A stretch of DNA of 48,490 bases from Bacteroidota bacterium (GTDB taxonomy: Bacteria > Bacteroidota > Bacteroidia > Chitinophagales > Chitinophagaceae). How positions within the stretch are numbered: position 1 is the first letter of the stretch; the number at the start of each line of letters is the position of its first letter. Made by a program: the position numbers and the translations under genes. The DNA is taken from positions 1 through 48,490 of the forward strand of contig JAFDXG010000014.1 of assembly GCA_018268105.1 (NCBI GenBank). Reading direction: 5' to 3'. Positions 19,601 to 27,053 of this stretch are shown piece by piece. The notes beneath the pieces were generated by a model that was not told the origin of the DNA, ran no database searches, and saw only the letters and a list, made by a program, of their open reading frames with translations.

Positions 19601-19842
19601 TTCGCTGTGATATATTTCATACCAGGGACACCATTAAGCGCACGTTCCAAAGGAATAACCACCGATTTAATCATTAACTCATTATTTGCCCCGGGGTAAT
19701 CGGCGACAACAGTCACTTTGGGCGGCGATATAGAAGGGAACTGGGTTACAGGCAAGCCAACTATGGCAAGTACACCTAAAAAAACTATTATCAGAGAAAT
19801 TACGATAGACAGTACCGGGCGCTGAATAAATCTGTTGAACAT
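16675..19842 (-). CDS. RND efflux permease, HAE1/AcrB family
   Basis: A 1055-residue inner-membrane proton/drug antiporter. It opens with MFNRFIQRPVLSIVISLIIV and shows the HAE1 features: VTVVADYPGANNELM in the first porter domain and LVLAIGIVVDNAIVVVEAVH in TM4 with the proton-relay Asp. IPNEDQGMFYAVIQTPPGSS marks the second half, and GLLGKNAVLIVEFA lies in TM10-11 with the relay Lys. Length and both duplicated halves are complete. HAE1 pumps export amphiphilic drugs, bile salts, dyes and lipids; the substrate here is unknown. It follows the adaptor gene by 28 bases and overlaps the TolC-like gene by 8. Confidence 0.97.
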   Translation of the reverse strand: MFNRFIQRPVLSIVISLIIVFLGVLAIVGLPVTQFPSISPPKVTVVADYPGANNELMIKSVVIPLERALNGVPGMKYITANAGNDGEGQVQVIFNLGTDPNQASLYVQNRVASVVNKLPPLVIREGVKITREEPNMLMYINLFSTDSSTDQKFLFNFADINLIGELKRVEGVGFADILGNREYAMRIWLKPDRMLAHKISTDEVMSALSAQSLEASPGKTGESSGKRSQSFEYVLKYSGRFTSQDQYENIILKSTPEGELLRLKDIADVEFGSSMYDIYSNLNGRSSAAIVLKQSYGSNAREVIEKVKTRLREIKESSFPPGMDYEISYDVSKFLDASIEKVLHTLLEAFLLVGLVVYLFLGDWRSTLIPTIAVPVSLIGTFVFMQYFGITLNLITLFALVLAIGIVVDNAIVVVEAVHAKMETTGLSPLKATEEAMREISGAIIAITFVMAAVFIPVAFMSGPVGIFYRQFSITMATSIILSGIVALTLTPALCAVMLRNTHNKPAKKNILEKMLSRFNNWFNNISGKYQRLLGVIVNRRVITFAILIAFCAGAWLLNTTLPSGFIPNEDQGMFYAVIQTPPGSSLERTNEIAERLQKIAEKIDGVQSVSALAGYEILTEGTGSNSGTCLVNLKSWGQRNKTAGEIMKELEEKSKDITGANIEFFQPPAVPGYGAAGGFELRLLDKAGSGDYKKMEKVNDEFVRVLNKRPELSSAFSFYSSSFPQYTLKIDNDMAQQKGVSIDNAMNTLSTLVGSNYEISFIKFDRPYKVIVQAAPQYRALPEDILKLYVKNNREEMVPYAAFMHIEKVYGLSEITRYNMYNSSEISGSSAPGYSSGQAIEAINDVAQKTLPRGFGIDWAGISKDETSRGNEAVYIFLICLGFVYLILAAQYESFILPLVVILSLPAGIFGALLLLKVMGLQNNIYAQVAMVMLIGLLGKNAVLIVEFATQRSRAGETVLKAAIEGSVVRFRPILMTSFAFIAGLIPLVLASGPGKIGNRTIGSAAAGGMLFGTVFGVLIIPGLYYIFGKISAIRASDKHETEKPLTEELSDNE

Positions 19843-19870
19843 TGATTTTTACTGATTGAAATTTTGCTGA

Positions 19871-20965
19871 TTATTCCGATTTTAATCTCAAATGGGATAT
19901 AATATCTCCCGGCTTTTCGTATTTAAACCTAATCGCTTCATTTTCTTTTACCTTCTGAACACCTTCAAGCAAAATTTTATCATTTACAGTCAGGCCGTTT
20001 TCAACAACATATATATCCGGCAGTTCTCCACGTACAGTAATTTCTTTTGATCTTACTATATTGTTTTTGTCTACTACAAAAACGTATTTCTTGTCCTGTA
20101 TTTCAAAGGTTGCTTTTTGAGGGATGATTAGTGCATTTTTAACGGGTACGGCCATACGCACTTTTCCGGTTTCGCCGTTTCTGAGCAGTTTATCAGGGTT
20201 AGGGAAATTGGCCCTGAAGGCAATATTGCCGGTTTCATTATTAAATTCACTTTCTATTGTTTCTACCTCACCTTTATAGGGCAGGAGCTGACCGTTAGCC
20301 AGCAACAAAGACACTTTGCTATCTCCCCGGTCTTTATTATTGGTTTTATAGTCAAGGTATTCCGGTTCTGAAACATTAAAATAAGCATTCATCCTGCTGT
20401 TGTCAGACAGGCTGGTCAATAATTCACCTTCATCAATTAGGCTTCCCTGCTTTTTAGGAATACGATCAATAAAACCGTCGAATGGGGCCTTAATATCAGT
20501 AAACGACAGGTGGATTTTTGCCAGAGCAATTTCAGCTTTACTCTTGTCAAGTTTTGCCTGTGCCATTTCCTGTTCATTTTTTGAAACTATGTTTTTGTCG
20601 GCTAGGGTTTTTGCATTTTGCAGTTCTATGGCAGCCTGTCTCGATTCCGCTTCAGATTTTTGAAGTTCAGCTTCATAAATCCGAGGCATTATTTTAAAGA
20701 GCATTTGCCCGGCTTTTACATACTGTCCCTCATCCACGTAAATCTTCTGAAGATACCCTTTTTCATGGGTGCGTATTTCAATGTTTCTGATTGACTTTAT
20801 TTGAGAAACATAGTCTTTAATAAAAGAAGTGTCTTTGAGTAAGGGGCTGGTAACTACGTACTGAGTATTGTCTTCGGCTGTGATATTTTTTTCTTCGGCA
20901 GCAGTTGTACATGCAGTTTGATAGATAAAGGCAATAAGAATTAATGCCTGTATAATTTTTTTCAT
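19871..20965 (-). CDS. RND efflux periplasmic adaptor lipoprotein (MFP/AcrA-like)
   Basis: A 364-residue membrane-fusion protein. The signal ends in a lipobox, YQTAC, with Cys at residue 19. The split lipoyl domain has IEIRTHEKGYLQKIYVDEGQ at about 61-80 and SFTDIKAPFDGFIDRIP later. Between them lies an alpha-hairpin rich in Ala, Glu and Lys (about 95-155), followed by barrel and membrane-proximal domains with NGETGKVRMAVPVKNALIIP. It bridges the RND permease and the TolC-like duct. It is the first gene of the pump operon; its own promoter region is the 146-base gap before it, which holds the TTAAC array at 21074-21111. Confidence 0.96.
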   Translation of the reverse strand: MKKIIQALILIAFIYQTACTTAAEEKNITAEDNTQYVVTSPLLKDTSFIKDYVSQIKSIRNIEIRTHEKGYLQKIYVDEGQYVKAGQMLFKIMPRIYEAELQKSEAESRQAAIELQNAKTLADKNIVSKNEQEMAQAKLDKSKAEIALAKIHLSFTDIKAPFDGFIDRIPKKQGSLIDEGELLTSLSDNSRMNAYFNVSEPEYLDYKTNNKDRGDSKVSLLLANGQLLPYKGEVETIESEFNNETGNIAFRANFPNPDKLLRNGETGKVRMAVPVKNALIIPQKATFEIQDKKYVFVVDKNNIVRSKEITVRGELPDIYVVENGLTVNDKILLEGVQKVKENEAIRFKYEKPGDIISHLRLKSE

Positions 20966-21054
20966 ACCTGTTGATAAATGTGTTACTGCCTTGTGAAAGA
21001 GTGCAATTACAAGTTGCCTAACTTCACACCGGACAGCTTTGGAGTTTACAGGTG

Positions 21055-21062
21055 CAAAGGTG
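21055..21062 (-). promoter_or_regulatory. Candidate -7 element CACCTTTG for the efflux operon
   Basis: On the minus strand CACCTTTG followed by CA differs from TAnnTTTG only at its first base. It sits about 90 bases before the adaptor start. The nearest TTAAC unit ends 11 bases upstream of it, so the regulator would occupy the -33 region, as expected for a promoter that needs an activator. Confidence 0.4.
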
Positions 21063-21073
21063 CGTCCAGCTTT

Positions 21074-21111
21074 GGTTAAGCGATGATTAACTAATGTTAA
21101 CCAACGGTTAA
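21074..21111 (-). promoter_or_regulatory. Four tandem TTAAC half-sites upstream of the efflux operon
   Basis: The TTAA cores lie at 21076-21079, 21087-21090, 21097-21100 and 21108-21111, so the steps are 11, 10 and 11 bases. Read on the minus strand in the direction of pump transcription, the units are TTAACC, TTAACA, TTAATC and TTAACC. Two of them also form the inverted pair TTAACC-AAC-GGTTAA (21097-21111). The array ends flush against the stop codon of the response-regulator gene. Tandem half-sites one helical turn apart are what OmpR/PhoB-type winged-helix regulators bind; assignment to the adjacent regulator is inferred. Confidence 0.65.
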
Positions 21112-21804
21112 TCAGGGTGTATTAAATCGGAAACCTACACCATGTATCGTTTCAAGATTGACGTTGGGGTCAGATTTAAAATGTTTTCTTAGTTTGGTAA
21201 TAAAAACATCCATACTGCGGCCTAAAAAATAGTCATCTTTTCCCCATACATTCAGCAGGACTTCTTCCCTTCTTAAGATATGATTGCGATGTTCGCAAAG
21301 AAACTTGAGCAGATCGGCTTCCTTTTGTGTAAGACTGGTCTCTTCATTTTCATTCGATATCTTAAGGTCGGTATATGAAAACCGGAGGTTGCCAAGTTTG
21401 AACTCCTGTTCCTGGTCGGAGTATAGCCTTTTTGATCTTCTTAAAAAAACCTCAATCCTTGCCAAAAGCTCTTTCATACTGAAGGGCTTCGTAATATAAT
21501 CGTCTGCACCGGTAGCAAAACCTTTCAACCTGTCTTCTTCCAAAGATTTAGCAGTAATGAAAAGTATGGGTATAATATCGCTCTTTTGCCTGATTTTTTT
21601 TGCTACACTAAAACCATCACGGTTGGGCATCATTACATCCAGCAGGCAAATATCAAACTCTTCTTTCTGAAAACTATGCAATGCTTCTTCCCCATCGGGG
21701 CATAATACAACCTGGTAACCCTCTTGTTCAAGGTTGTCTTTAATTACATATCCAAGAGACAGGTCGTCTTCGGCGAGCAATACTTTGGTTTTTGTCGGTT
21801 GCAT
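21112..21804 (-). CDS. OmpR/PhoB-family response regulator
   Basis: A 230-residue DNA-binding regulator. The receiver domain has the acidic pair at 12-14 (AEDDLSLG), the phosphoacceptor Asp56 in CLLDVMMPNRDG, Thr84 and Lys106 in DDYITKPFSMKELLARIE. The C-terminal winged HTH (about 135-228) shows TSLTQKEADLLKFLCEHRN, ILRREEVLLNVWG, and the recognition-helix region RSMDVFITKLRKHFKSDPN, ending in the wing ETIHGVGFRF. It lies 12 bases downstream of the histidine kinase gene and 146 bases upstream of the efflux operon. The TTAAC arrays in front of both transcription units are its likely binding sites. Confidence 0.96.
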   Translation of the reverse strand: MQPTKTKVLLAEDDLSLGYVIKDNLEQEGYQVVLCPDGEEALHSFQKEEFDICLLDVMMPNRDGFSVAKKIRQKSDIIPILFITAKSLEEDRLKGFATGADDYITKPFSMKELLARIEVFLRRSKRLYSDQEQEFKLGNLRFSYTDLKISNENEETSLTQKEADLLKFLCEHRNHILRREEVLLNVWGKDDYFLGRSMDVFITKLRKHFKSDPNVNLETIHGVGFRFNTP

Positions 21805-21816
21805 GGTGCATTTGAT

Positions 21817-23079
21817 TTAAACAGGTAAAATAATTTTAAACTCGGTACCTATCCCGGGAACACTGTTCACCACAATTTTTCCGTTATGAGCATCTACAAT
21901 CTTCTTTACAAAATTAAGCCCTAAACCAAAACCCTTTACATTGTGAACGTCTCCTGTAGGAACCCTGTAAAATTTTTTAAAGATACTCTTATAATACTTA
22001 CGGTCTATTCCTACACCATTGTCTTTTACTGCAATAAAACTTTCGGTTTCATTTTTCCCGGCTTCAATAAATATAGAGGGAGATTTCGAATACTTAATTC
22101 CATTTTCAATAAGATTTACTATTGCCAGTTCAAGATGAGTCTTATCAGCAGTAATTCGCACGTCTTCCTCATCAAGTTTTACACTTATTTTGGCGCTACT
22201 GGCTTCTATTAAAGGTTGTAGCTTTGCCAATGCCATATCAATCAGTTCTTTTACTGAAAACGACTGCATTTCTACAGGTAGTTCCCGCTGTTCAGAAACT
22301 GCCATCTTCAACAAACGTTCTACCTGGTTTTGTAAATGCTCGGTTTCATGTCTTATTATTGAAGTGTATTTTCCCATTCTTTCAGGTTGTTTCACAATCC
22401 CCGGCTGAGCAAGTACTTCAGATGCAATCTTCATTACTGCTAAGGGTGTTTTAAATTCATGGGTAAAATTATTCACAAAATCTTTTTGAATTTCAACAAG
22501 GAATTTTTGTTTATAGAAATAAAACAAGCTCACGGCAAGTCCAGCCAACACAAGTATCAGTACTAAACTACCTATAATCCAAAAATTCATCTGTGAAAGT
22601 ATATACTTTTCTCTGTCGGGGAAATGTAATAGTATATAATGATAATCTGCGGGATACACCTGCAGGTTAACCGGGTCAGGAGCCGGCTGTGAATTTATTG
22701 ATCCGATAAACCCCTTATATATATAAGATTGCTTTTTTTTGTCGTAGGCACCTACCATACAATCTGTTACAACATCAAAATCGGAAAGTTCATTTGTAAG
22801 ATAATTAAAAAGCGTATCCCTGGGAGGCAGCGAATCAGCTTTAATGATAAAAGTATTAGGATCAGGCTGAATAGTGATAATTTGTTTTAGATGGCTTGCC
22901 GGAGAAACGGAAAGATCAATGTCCTCAAACAATCCTCTTATACTTTTCACCACATTCGTTCTGAATTGCCGTTGTTCCAGTTCATATATATGTTTGAGCC
23001 AGTAAAGCTGTGTGCCTACAATTAAAGCTGTCACTACACAACCGGCTAACACCATCCATTTCAAAGTGGCAGAACGCAT
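21817..23079 (-). CDS. Membrane sensor histidine kinase
   Basis: A 420-residue kinase from ATG 23079. The frame runs on to GTG 23109, but that codon lies in a promoter-like CATATTTG, so I prefer the ATG. TM1 is at about 7-27, a periplasmic sensor segment of about 135 residues follows, and TM2 is at about 166-187. Then comes HisKA with the phosphoacceptor His207 in FVNNFTHEFKTPLAVMK. The ATPase domain has the N box NLIENGIKYSKSP, G1 VKDNGVGID, the F box SIFKKFYRVP and G2 GFGLGLNFVKKIV. There is no HAMP or PAS domain. The sensor has no recognised fold, so the signal is unknown; control of the adjacent pump suggests an envelope or drug cue. Confidence 0.94.
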   Translation of the reverse strand: MRSATLKWMVLAGCVVTALIVGTQLYWLKHIYELEQRQFRTNVVKSIRGLFEDIDLSVSPASHLKQIITIQPDPNTFIIKADSLPPRDTLFNYLTNELSDFDVVTDCMVGAYDKKKQSYIYKGFIGSINSQPAPDPVNLQVYPADYHYILLHFPDREKYILSQMNFWIIGSLVLILVLAGLAVSLFYFYKQKFLVEIQKDFVNNFTHEFKTPLAVMKIASEVLAQPGIVKQPERMGKYTSIIRHETEHLQNQVERLLKMAVSEQRELPVEMQSFSVKELIDMALAKLQPLIEASSAKISVKLDEEDVRITADKTHLELAIVNLIENGIKYSKSPSIFIEAGKNETESFIAVKDNGVGIDRKYYKSIFKKFYRVPTGDVHNVKGFGLGLNFVKKIVDAHNGKIVVNSVPGIGTEFKIILPV

Positions 23080-23108
23080 ACCCAATCCTTTATAAAAATT
23101 AGTAAACA

Positions 23109-23116
23109 CAAATATG
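23109..23116 (-). promoter_or_regulatory. Candidate -7 element CATATTTG for the kinase-regulator operon
   Basis: On the minus strand CATATTTG differs from TAnnTTTG only at the first base, the same deviation as the candidate element of the efflux promoter. It lies 30 bases before ATG 23079. The TTAAC units begin 44 bases further upstream. Confidence 0.35.
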
Positions 23117-23472
23117 TTTTTAATTCTTTAAAAAAATAATTCTATGTATTTATTTATTGTTAACCTCAGGTTAAGTACCTTGTATTGTTGACAAGCTATT
23201 AACACTGGTTAAATCAGCGTTAACCTCCTGATGTTTTTTGTTTCAAAAAAAATTTTACTCCAATTTACACCCATTAATTTTCTTAACAACAACACCAGGA
23301 TTAAAAGATTTTCAATGTAGTCGGTTAATAAGGAATAGGGGACTCCTTTTTTGTTTGGAGGTTCAGGATGCTCCTCTATTTCTTTTTTTCTTTCTGCATC
23401 AATAAGAGAAGTTATGCTTTTTGAAAGAATTGCTGATGCCTGCCAGATTAACTTTTTAAATAATCCTGCAAT
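23110..23472. other. Divergent intergenic region between kinase and GH18-NodB-GT2 genes
   Basis: 363 bases separate the two divergent genes. The kinase-proximal third holds the CATATTTG element and five TTAAC half-sites. The part nearer the fusion gene is T-rich and has no exact TAnnTTTG; the closest is TAACTTTT around 23450. A minus-strand frame of 94 codons crosses this stretch, but I do not regard it as a gene. Whether the array also acts on the fusion gene cannot be told from position alone. Confidence 0.5.
23160..23223 (-). promoter_or_regulatory. Tandem TTAAC half-sites upstream of the kinase-regulator operon
   Basis: TTAA cores lie at 23160-23163 and 23171-23174 (11-base step), and at 23199-23202, 23209-23212 and 23220-23223 (steps 10 and 11). 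Read on the minus strand the upstream trio is TTAACG, TTAACC, TTAATA with spacing 11 then 10. That is the same spacing and the same C, C, T variation at position five as the first three units of the efflux array. The proximal pair also forms TTAACC-TCA-GGTTAA. This suggests autoregulation by the encoded OmpR-type protein. Confidence 0.6.
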
Positions 23473-26400
23473 ATGTCTCCCGGTAACCGACAAATATTCC
23501 AGACTAATACCCCCTCAAGATGGAAAAAATTTAAATGGGGTGCCCGTGTTTTTTTTGCAATAGCAATTTTTGGAATAGTCATACTTGTGCTTGCACTTAT
23601 CCGGGGTTATAATCCTTCATTACCAGCATTAGAAGTTAAATCCAAAATATTTGCCGCCAAATTAGACCCTTCCAATCCTTTTACCTTTACCTCAACGCAA
23701 AATAAAAAATATAAAGGCTTTAAAAATTTTCTCGAAAACAGGTACAAAAAACATAAAGACAAAATTCGTCCGGTAAAATTTAAGCAGGGAAGTTTTGTCA
23801 GGGCCGCTTATTATACACCCTGGGATAATAACGGGGCGTCAATAACATCACTTGAGCAGCATGCTGAAAAACTTAACACGGTATTCCCGGAGTGGTTTTT
23901 TATTGATTCCAACGACCATTCAAAATTACAGAGCCGAATGGATAGTGCGAGCCTATTTGTTATGCGCCGGAACGGGTTGAGAATACTGCCGATTCTTTCC
24001 AATTTCAACTCAAAAAAAAAGGTTACAGATTTTGATGGCAGCCTGTTGCACAGCATACTCGGCAACCCGGAAGTTCAAAAGAAATTTATTAAGCAGTTAA
24101 CAGACACTTTGCTTCAATACCGTTTACAGGGCATCAATATTGATTTTGAAGAAATCCCTCAAACCGCCAGGGAACAACTTGTAACCTTTATGGAAGCGCT
24201 ATACAAATCGCTTCATTCCCGGGGTTTGTTGCTTACAATGGATATTGCTCCACGTGATGATAGTTATGATCTGAGACGCCTCGCTGCATGGAATGACTAT
24301 ATTATAGTTATGGCTTATGATCAGCATTATGATAAAAGCAGACCCGGTCCAATCTGTGATCAGAAATGGATTGAAGAAATGTTGGATCAAACCGCAAAAA
24401 AAGTTGATCCCTCCAAAATTATATTAGGTATTGCCGGTTATGGGTACGACTGGAGCAGGGATGAGGATGGCAAAATGCATGGTGAAAGCATCAGTTACCC
24501 TGATGCAATAAACCGGGCTAAAATTGCAAATGCCACTATCGATTTTGACAATGACAATTACAACCTTCACTATAAGTACACTACAGAAAATGAAAGTGAC
24601 AGTGAGGAAAAAACAGAACATGAAGTTTGGTTTACAGATGCTGCTACAATTTATAATGTGATGCGATTTAGCGATGATTATACTACAGCAGGTACGGCAC
24701 TCTGGCGCCTCGGAAGTGAAGACAGACGATTATGGAAATTTTATAATCTTGATCTCAGCAGCAATACACTTTCAAAACATCCTTTTAACTACAATCTCCT
24801 TGATACAATTCCTGTTGCTGACAATGATGTAAGTTACCAGGGAGAAGGAGAGGTCCTCAACATTGTTTATACTCCTCACCCTGGGAAAATAAAGATTACC
24901 GTAGACACTACCGAGCAACTGATTGCAGAACAGGAGTACGAACAAATACCTTCGGGTTTTGTAATTGAAAAATTTGCAGAGGATACTTCCAAACCAGGTC
25001 CCGGGCATAAACTTATTTTAACATTCGATGATGGACCGGATTCCCGGTGGACACCACGTATCCTTGATATTCTTCAAAAGGAAAAAGTGCCGGCTGCTTT
25101 TTTCGTGGTAGGTATTCAGGCAGAAAAGAATATTCCTCTAATTCAGCGCATATTTAGTAGCGGGTATGAGATCGGTAATCATACTTTTACACATGGTAAT
25201 ATTGCAAAAATGACACCGGGACGGGCTGCACTTGAAATGAAACTCACCCGCCTGCTGATAGAAAGTGTTACCGGGCACTCCACAATTTTATTTCGTGCTC
25301 CTTACAATGCAGACTCGGAACCTCATACCTATGAGGAGTTGGAGCCGATTGCCCGAAGCCGGGAGCAGAACTATATTACGATAGGGGAAAGCATTGATCC
25401 TATGGACTGGGAACCGGGAGTAAACGCGGATACAATTGTCAGTCGTACAATTCAATCGGTGGAAGAAAGAGGTGCCAGCATCATACTGCTGCACGATGCA
25501 GGTGGTGAAACTAGGGAGGAAACTATAAAAGCGCTTCCCCGTATCATCAATTATTTTAAAAGCAGGGGATACCGTTTTACAAGTATTGCAGGTTTGATGG
25601 GAAAAACGAGAGATGATGTAATGCCAGCAATGCCACCAAGTAAAGACGCATGGCTGATAAATCTTAATTTTTTCCTGGCCGAAGCTACTTATTGGGCAGG
25701 GCAATTGATTTTTTCCCTTTTCCTGGTAGGCATAGCCCTTTCGGTAGGCAGAATAATTATTGTGGGCACCATAGCTTATATTCAAAAGAAAAAAGAAAAA
25801 CAGACCAGCCAATCCATCAATTTTCTGAAAAATGTTGCTCCAGCCGTATCTGTTATTGTTCCCGCATTTAACGAAGAAGTAAATGCTGTTCGTACAGTTA
25901 ACAGCCTGCTTAACCAGGATTATCCGGAACTTGAAATCATTTTTGTTGATGATGGTTCTACAGACAATACCTTTAAAAAAGTATCGGCAGCTTTTGCATA
26001 CAACCCCAAAGTAACTGTACTTACCAAAGCCAATGGCGGAAAAGCCTCTGCACTTAACTATGGAATTAAACATAGCGGGTCATCTTTCGTAGTTTGTATA
26101 GATGCTGACACCCAACTTAAAAAAGATGCAGTATCTCAGTTAATTAAAAAGTTTTACTCTGATGGAAAACCAGATGAAGCAACTGGTGCAGTAGCGGGGA
26201 ATGTAAAAGTAGGAAATGAAGTGAATATGATCACCCGTTGGCAGAGTATTGAATATATTACTTCTCAAAATTTTGATCGGCGGGCCTTTGACCTTTTTAA
26301 TTGTATAATAGTTGTACCTGGTGCGATTGGTGCATTCAGGAAACAGGCAGTAATGGATGCCGGTATGTTTACTACCGATACTCTTGCCGAAGATTGCGAT

Positions 26401-26955
26401 CTGACTATGCGGTTATTAAAAGGCGGATATAAAATAAGAAATTGTACGGAAGCCATTTCATATACCGAAGCCCCAGAAACACTTAGAGGATTTTTGAAAC
26501 AGCGTTTTCGGTGGAGTTTTGGTGTAATGCAAACTTTCTGGAAACACAGGGATGCCTGTTTTAATACAAAGTATAGAGCATTGGGCACTATTGCATTGCC
26601 CAATATACTTATCTACCAGATAATTTTGCCTTTTCTGGCACCTGTAGCAGATTTAGTACTGGTGGCTAGTCTTATTGCGGCGGGTATGCATATTTTGCCA
26701 GTTGATATTGGCTCCATCCTGTTGTATTACAGCATTTTTATGGTAGTAGATATTGCCAGCGCTGCAGTCGCTTTTTTATTTGAGAAAGAATCATATTTAA
26801 AGCTGATATGGATGATCCCTCAGCGATTGGTGTACCGGCAGCTCATGTATTATGTTTTACTCAAATCTGTTGTAAAAGCCATAAAAGGAGAATTGCAGGG
26901 ATGGGGTAAACTAAAAAGAACCGGAAATTTGAGTAAAGCGGTCTCAACTATATAG
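23473..26955 (+). CDS. GH18-like / NodB deacetylase / GT2 trifunctional membrane protein
   Basis: An 1160-residue fusion. TM1 is at about 24-43. A GH18-like barrel spans about 108-425 with GINIDFEE at 220-227, keeping Asp224 and the catalytic-acid Glu226 but with Gln and Asn where the motif DGxDxDxE has its first two Asp. The NodB polysaccharide deacetylase domain (about 512-705) has all five motifs: TFDDGP (Asp519, Asp520), NHTFTH (His570, His574), RAPY (608-611), DPMDW (642-646) and LLHDAGG (His674). TM helices at about 743-770 lead into a processive GT2 domain with DAD (877-879), AED (972-974) and QRFRW (1010-1014), and more TM helices follow. The set matches a machine that makes, deacetylates and trims a beta-1,4 or beta-1,6 GlcNAc polymer, as PgaB plus PgaC do separately. 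The polymer is inferred. Confidence 0.92.
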   Translation: MSPGNRQIFQTNTPSRWKKFKWGARVFFAIAIFGIVILVLALIRGYNPSLPALEVKSKIFAAKLDPSNPFTFTSTQNKKYKGFKNFLENRYKKHKDKIRPVKFKQGSFVRAAYYTPWDNNGASITSLEQHAEKLNTVFPEWFFIDSNDHSKLQSRMDSASLFVMRRNGLRILPILSNFNSKKKVTDFDGSLLHSILGNPEVQKKFIKQLTDTLLQYRLQGINIDFEEIPQTAREQLVTFMEALYKSLHSRGLLLTMDIAPRDDSYDLRRLAAWNDYIIVMAYDQHYDKSRPGPICDQKWIEEMLDQTAKKVDPSKIILGIAGYGYDWSRDEDGKMHGESISYPDAINRAKIANATIDFDNDNYNLHYKYTTENESDSEEKTEHEVWFTDAATIYNVMRFSDDYTTAGTALWRLGSEDRRLWKFYNLDLSSNTLSKHPFNYNLLDTIPVADNDVSYQGEGEVLNIVYTPHPGKIKITVDTTEQLIAEQEYEQIPSGFVIEKFAEDTSKPGPGHKLILTFDDGPDSRWTPRILDILQKEKVPAAFFVVGIQAEKNIPLIQRIFSSGYEIGNHTFTHGNIAKMTPGRAALEMKLTRLLIESVTGHSTILFRAPYNADSEPHTYEELEPIARSREQNYITIGESIDPMDWEPGVNADTIVSRTIQSVEERGASIILLHDAGGETREETIKALPRIINYFKSRGYRFTSIAGLMGKTRDDVMPAMPPSKDAWLINLNFFLAEATYWAGQLIFSLFLVGIALSVGRIIIVGTIAYIQKKKEKQTSQSINFLKNVAPAVSVIVPAFNEEVNAVRTVNSLLNQDYPELEIIFVDDGSTDNTFKKVSAAFAYNPKVTVLTKANGGKASALNYGIKHSGSSFVVCIDADTQLKKDAVSQLIKKFYSDGKPDEATGAVAGNVKVGNEVNMITRWQSIEYITSQNFDRRAFDLFNCIIVVPGAIGAFRKQAVMDAGMFTTDTLAEDCDLTMRLLKGGYKIRNCTEAISYTEAPETLRGFLKQRFRWSFGVMQTFWKHRDACFNTKYRALGTIALPNILIYQIILPFLAPVADLVLVASLIAAGMHILPVDIGSILLYYSIFMVVDIASAAVAFLFEKESYLKLIWMIPQRLVYRQLMYYVLLKSVVKAIKGELQGWGKLKRTGNLSKAVSTI

Positions 26956-27053
26956 TTTTTAATGCAGTATTTTAGATAATGTTAATCTACCACCAACTAT
27001 AAGTCTATGGGATTGATTTTTTTATTAGGTTTGCTACCTTAATTTTTCATGAA

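Noticed and set aside
23209..23493. 94-codon minus-strand frame in the gap before the GH18-NodB-GT2 gene
   Set aside because: It overlaps the start of that well-supported gene, contains TTAAC units at its 3' end, and resembles no family I know. Most likely chance in a gap with few stops.
25288..26073. 261-codon minus-strand frame inside the GH18-NodB-GT2 gene
   Set aside because: It is fully antisense to conserved NodB and GT2 motifs and its product is rich in Cys, Phe and Tyr with no recognisable fold.
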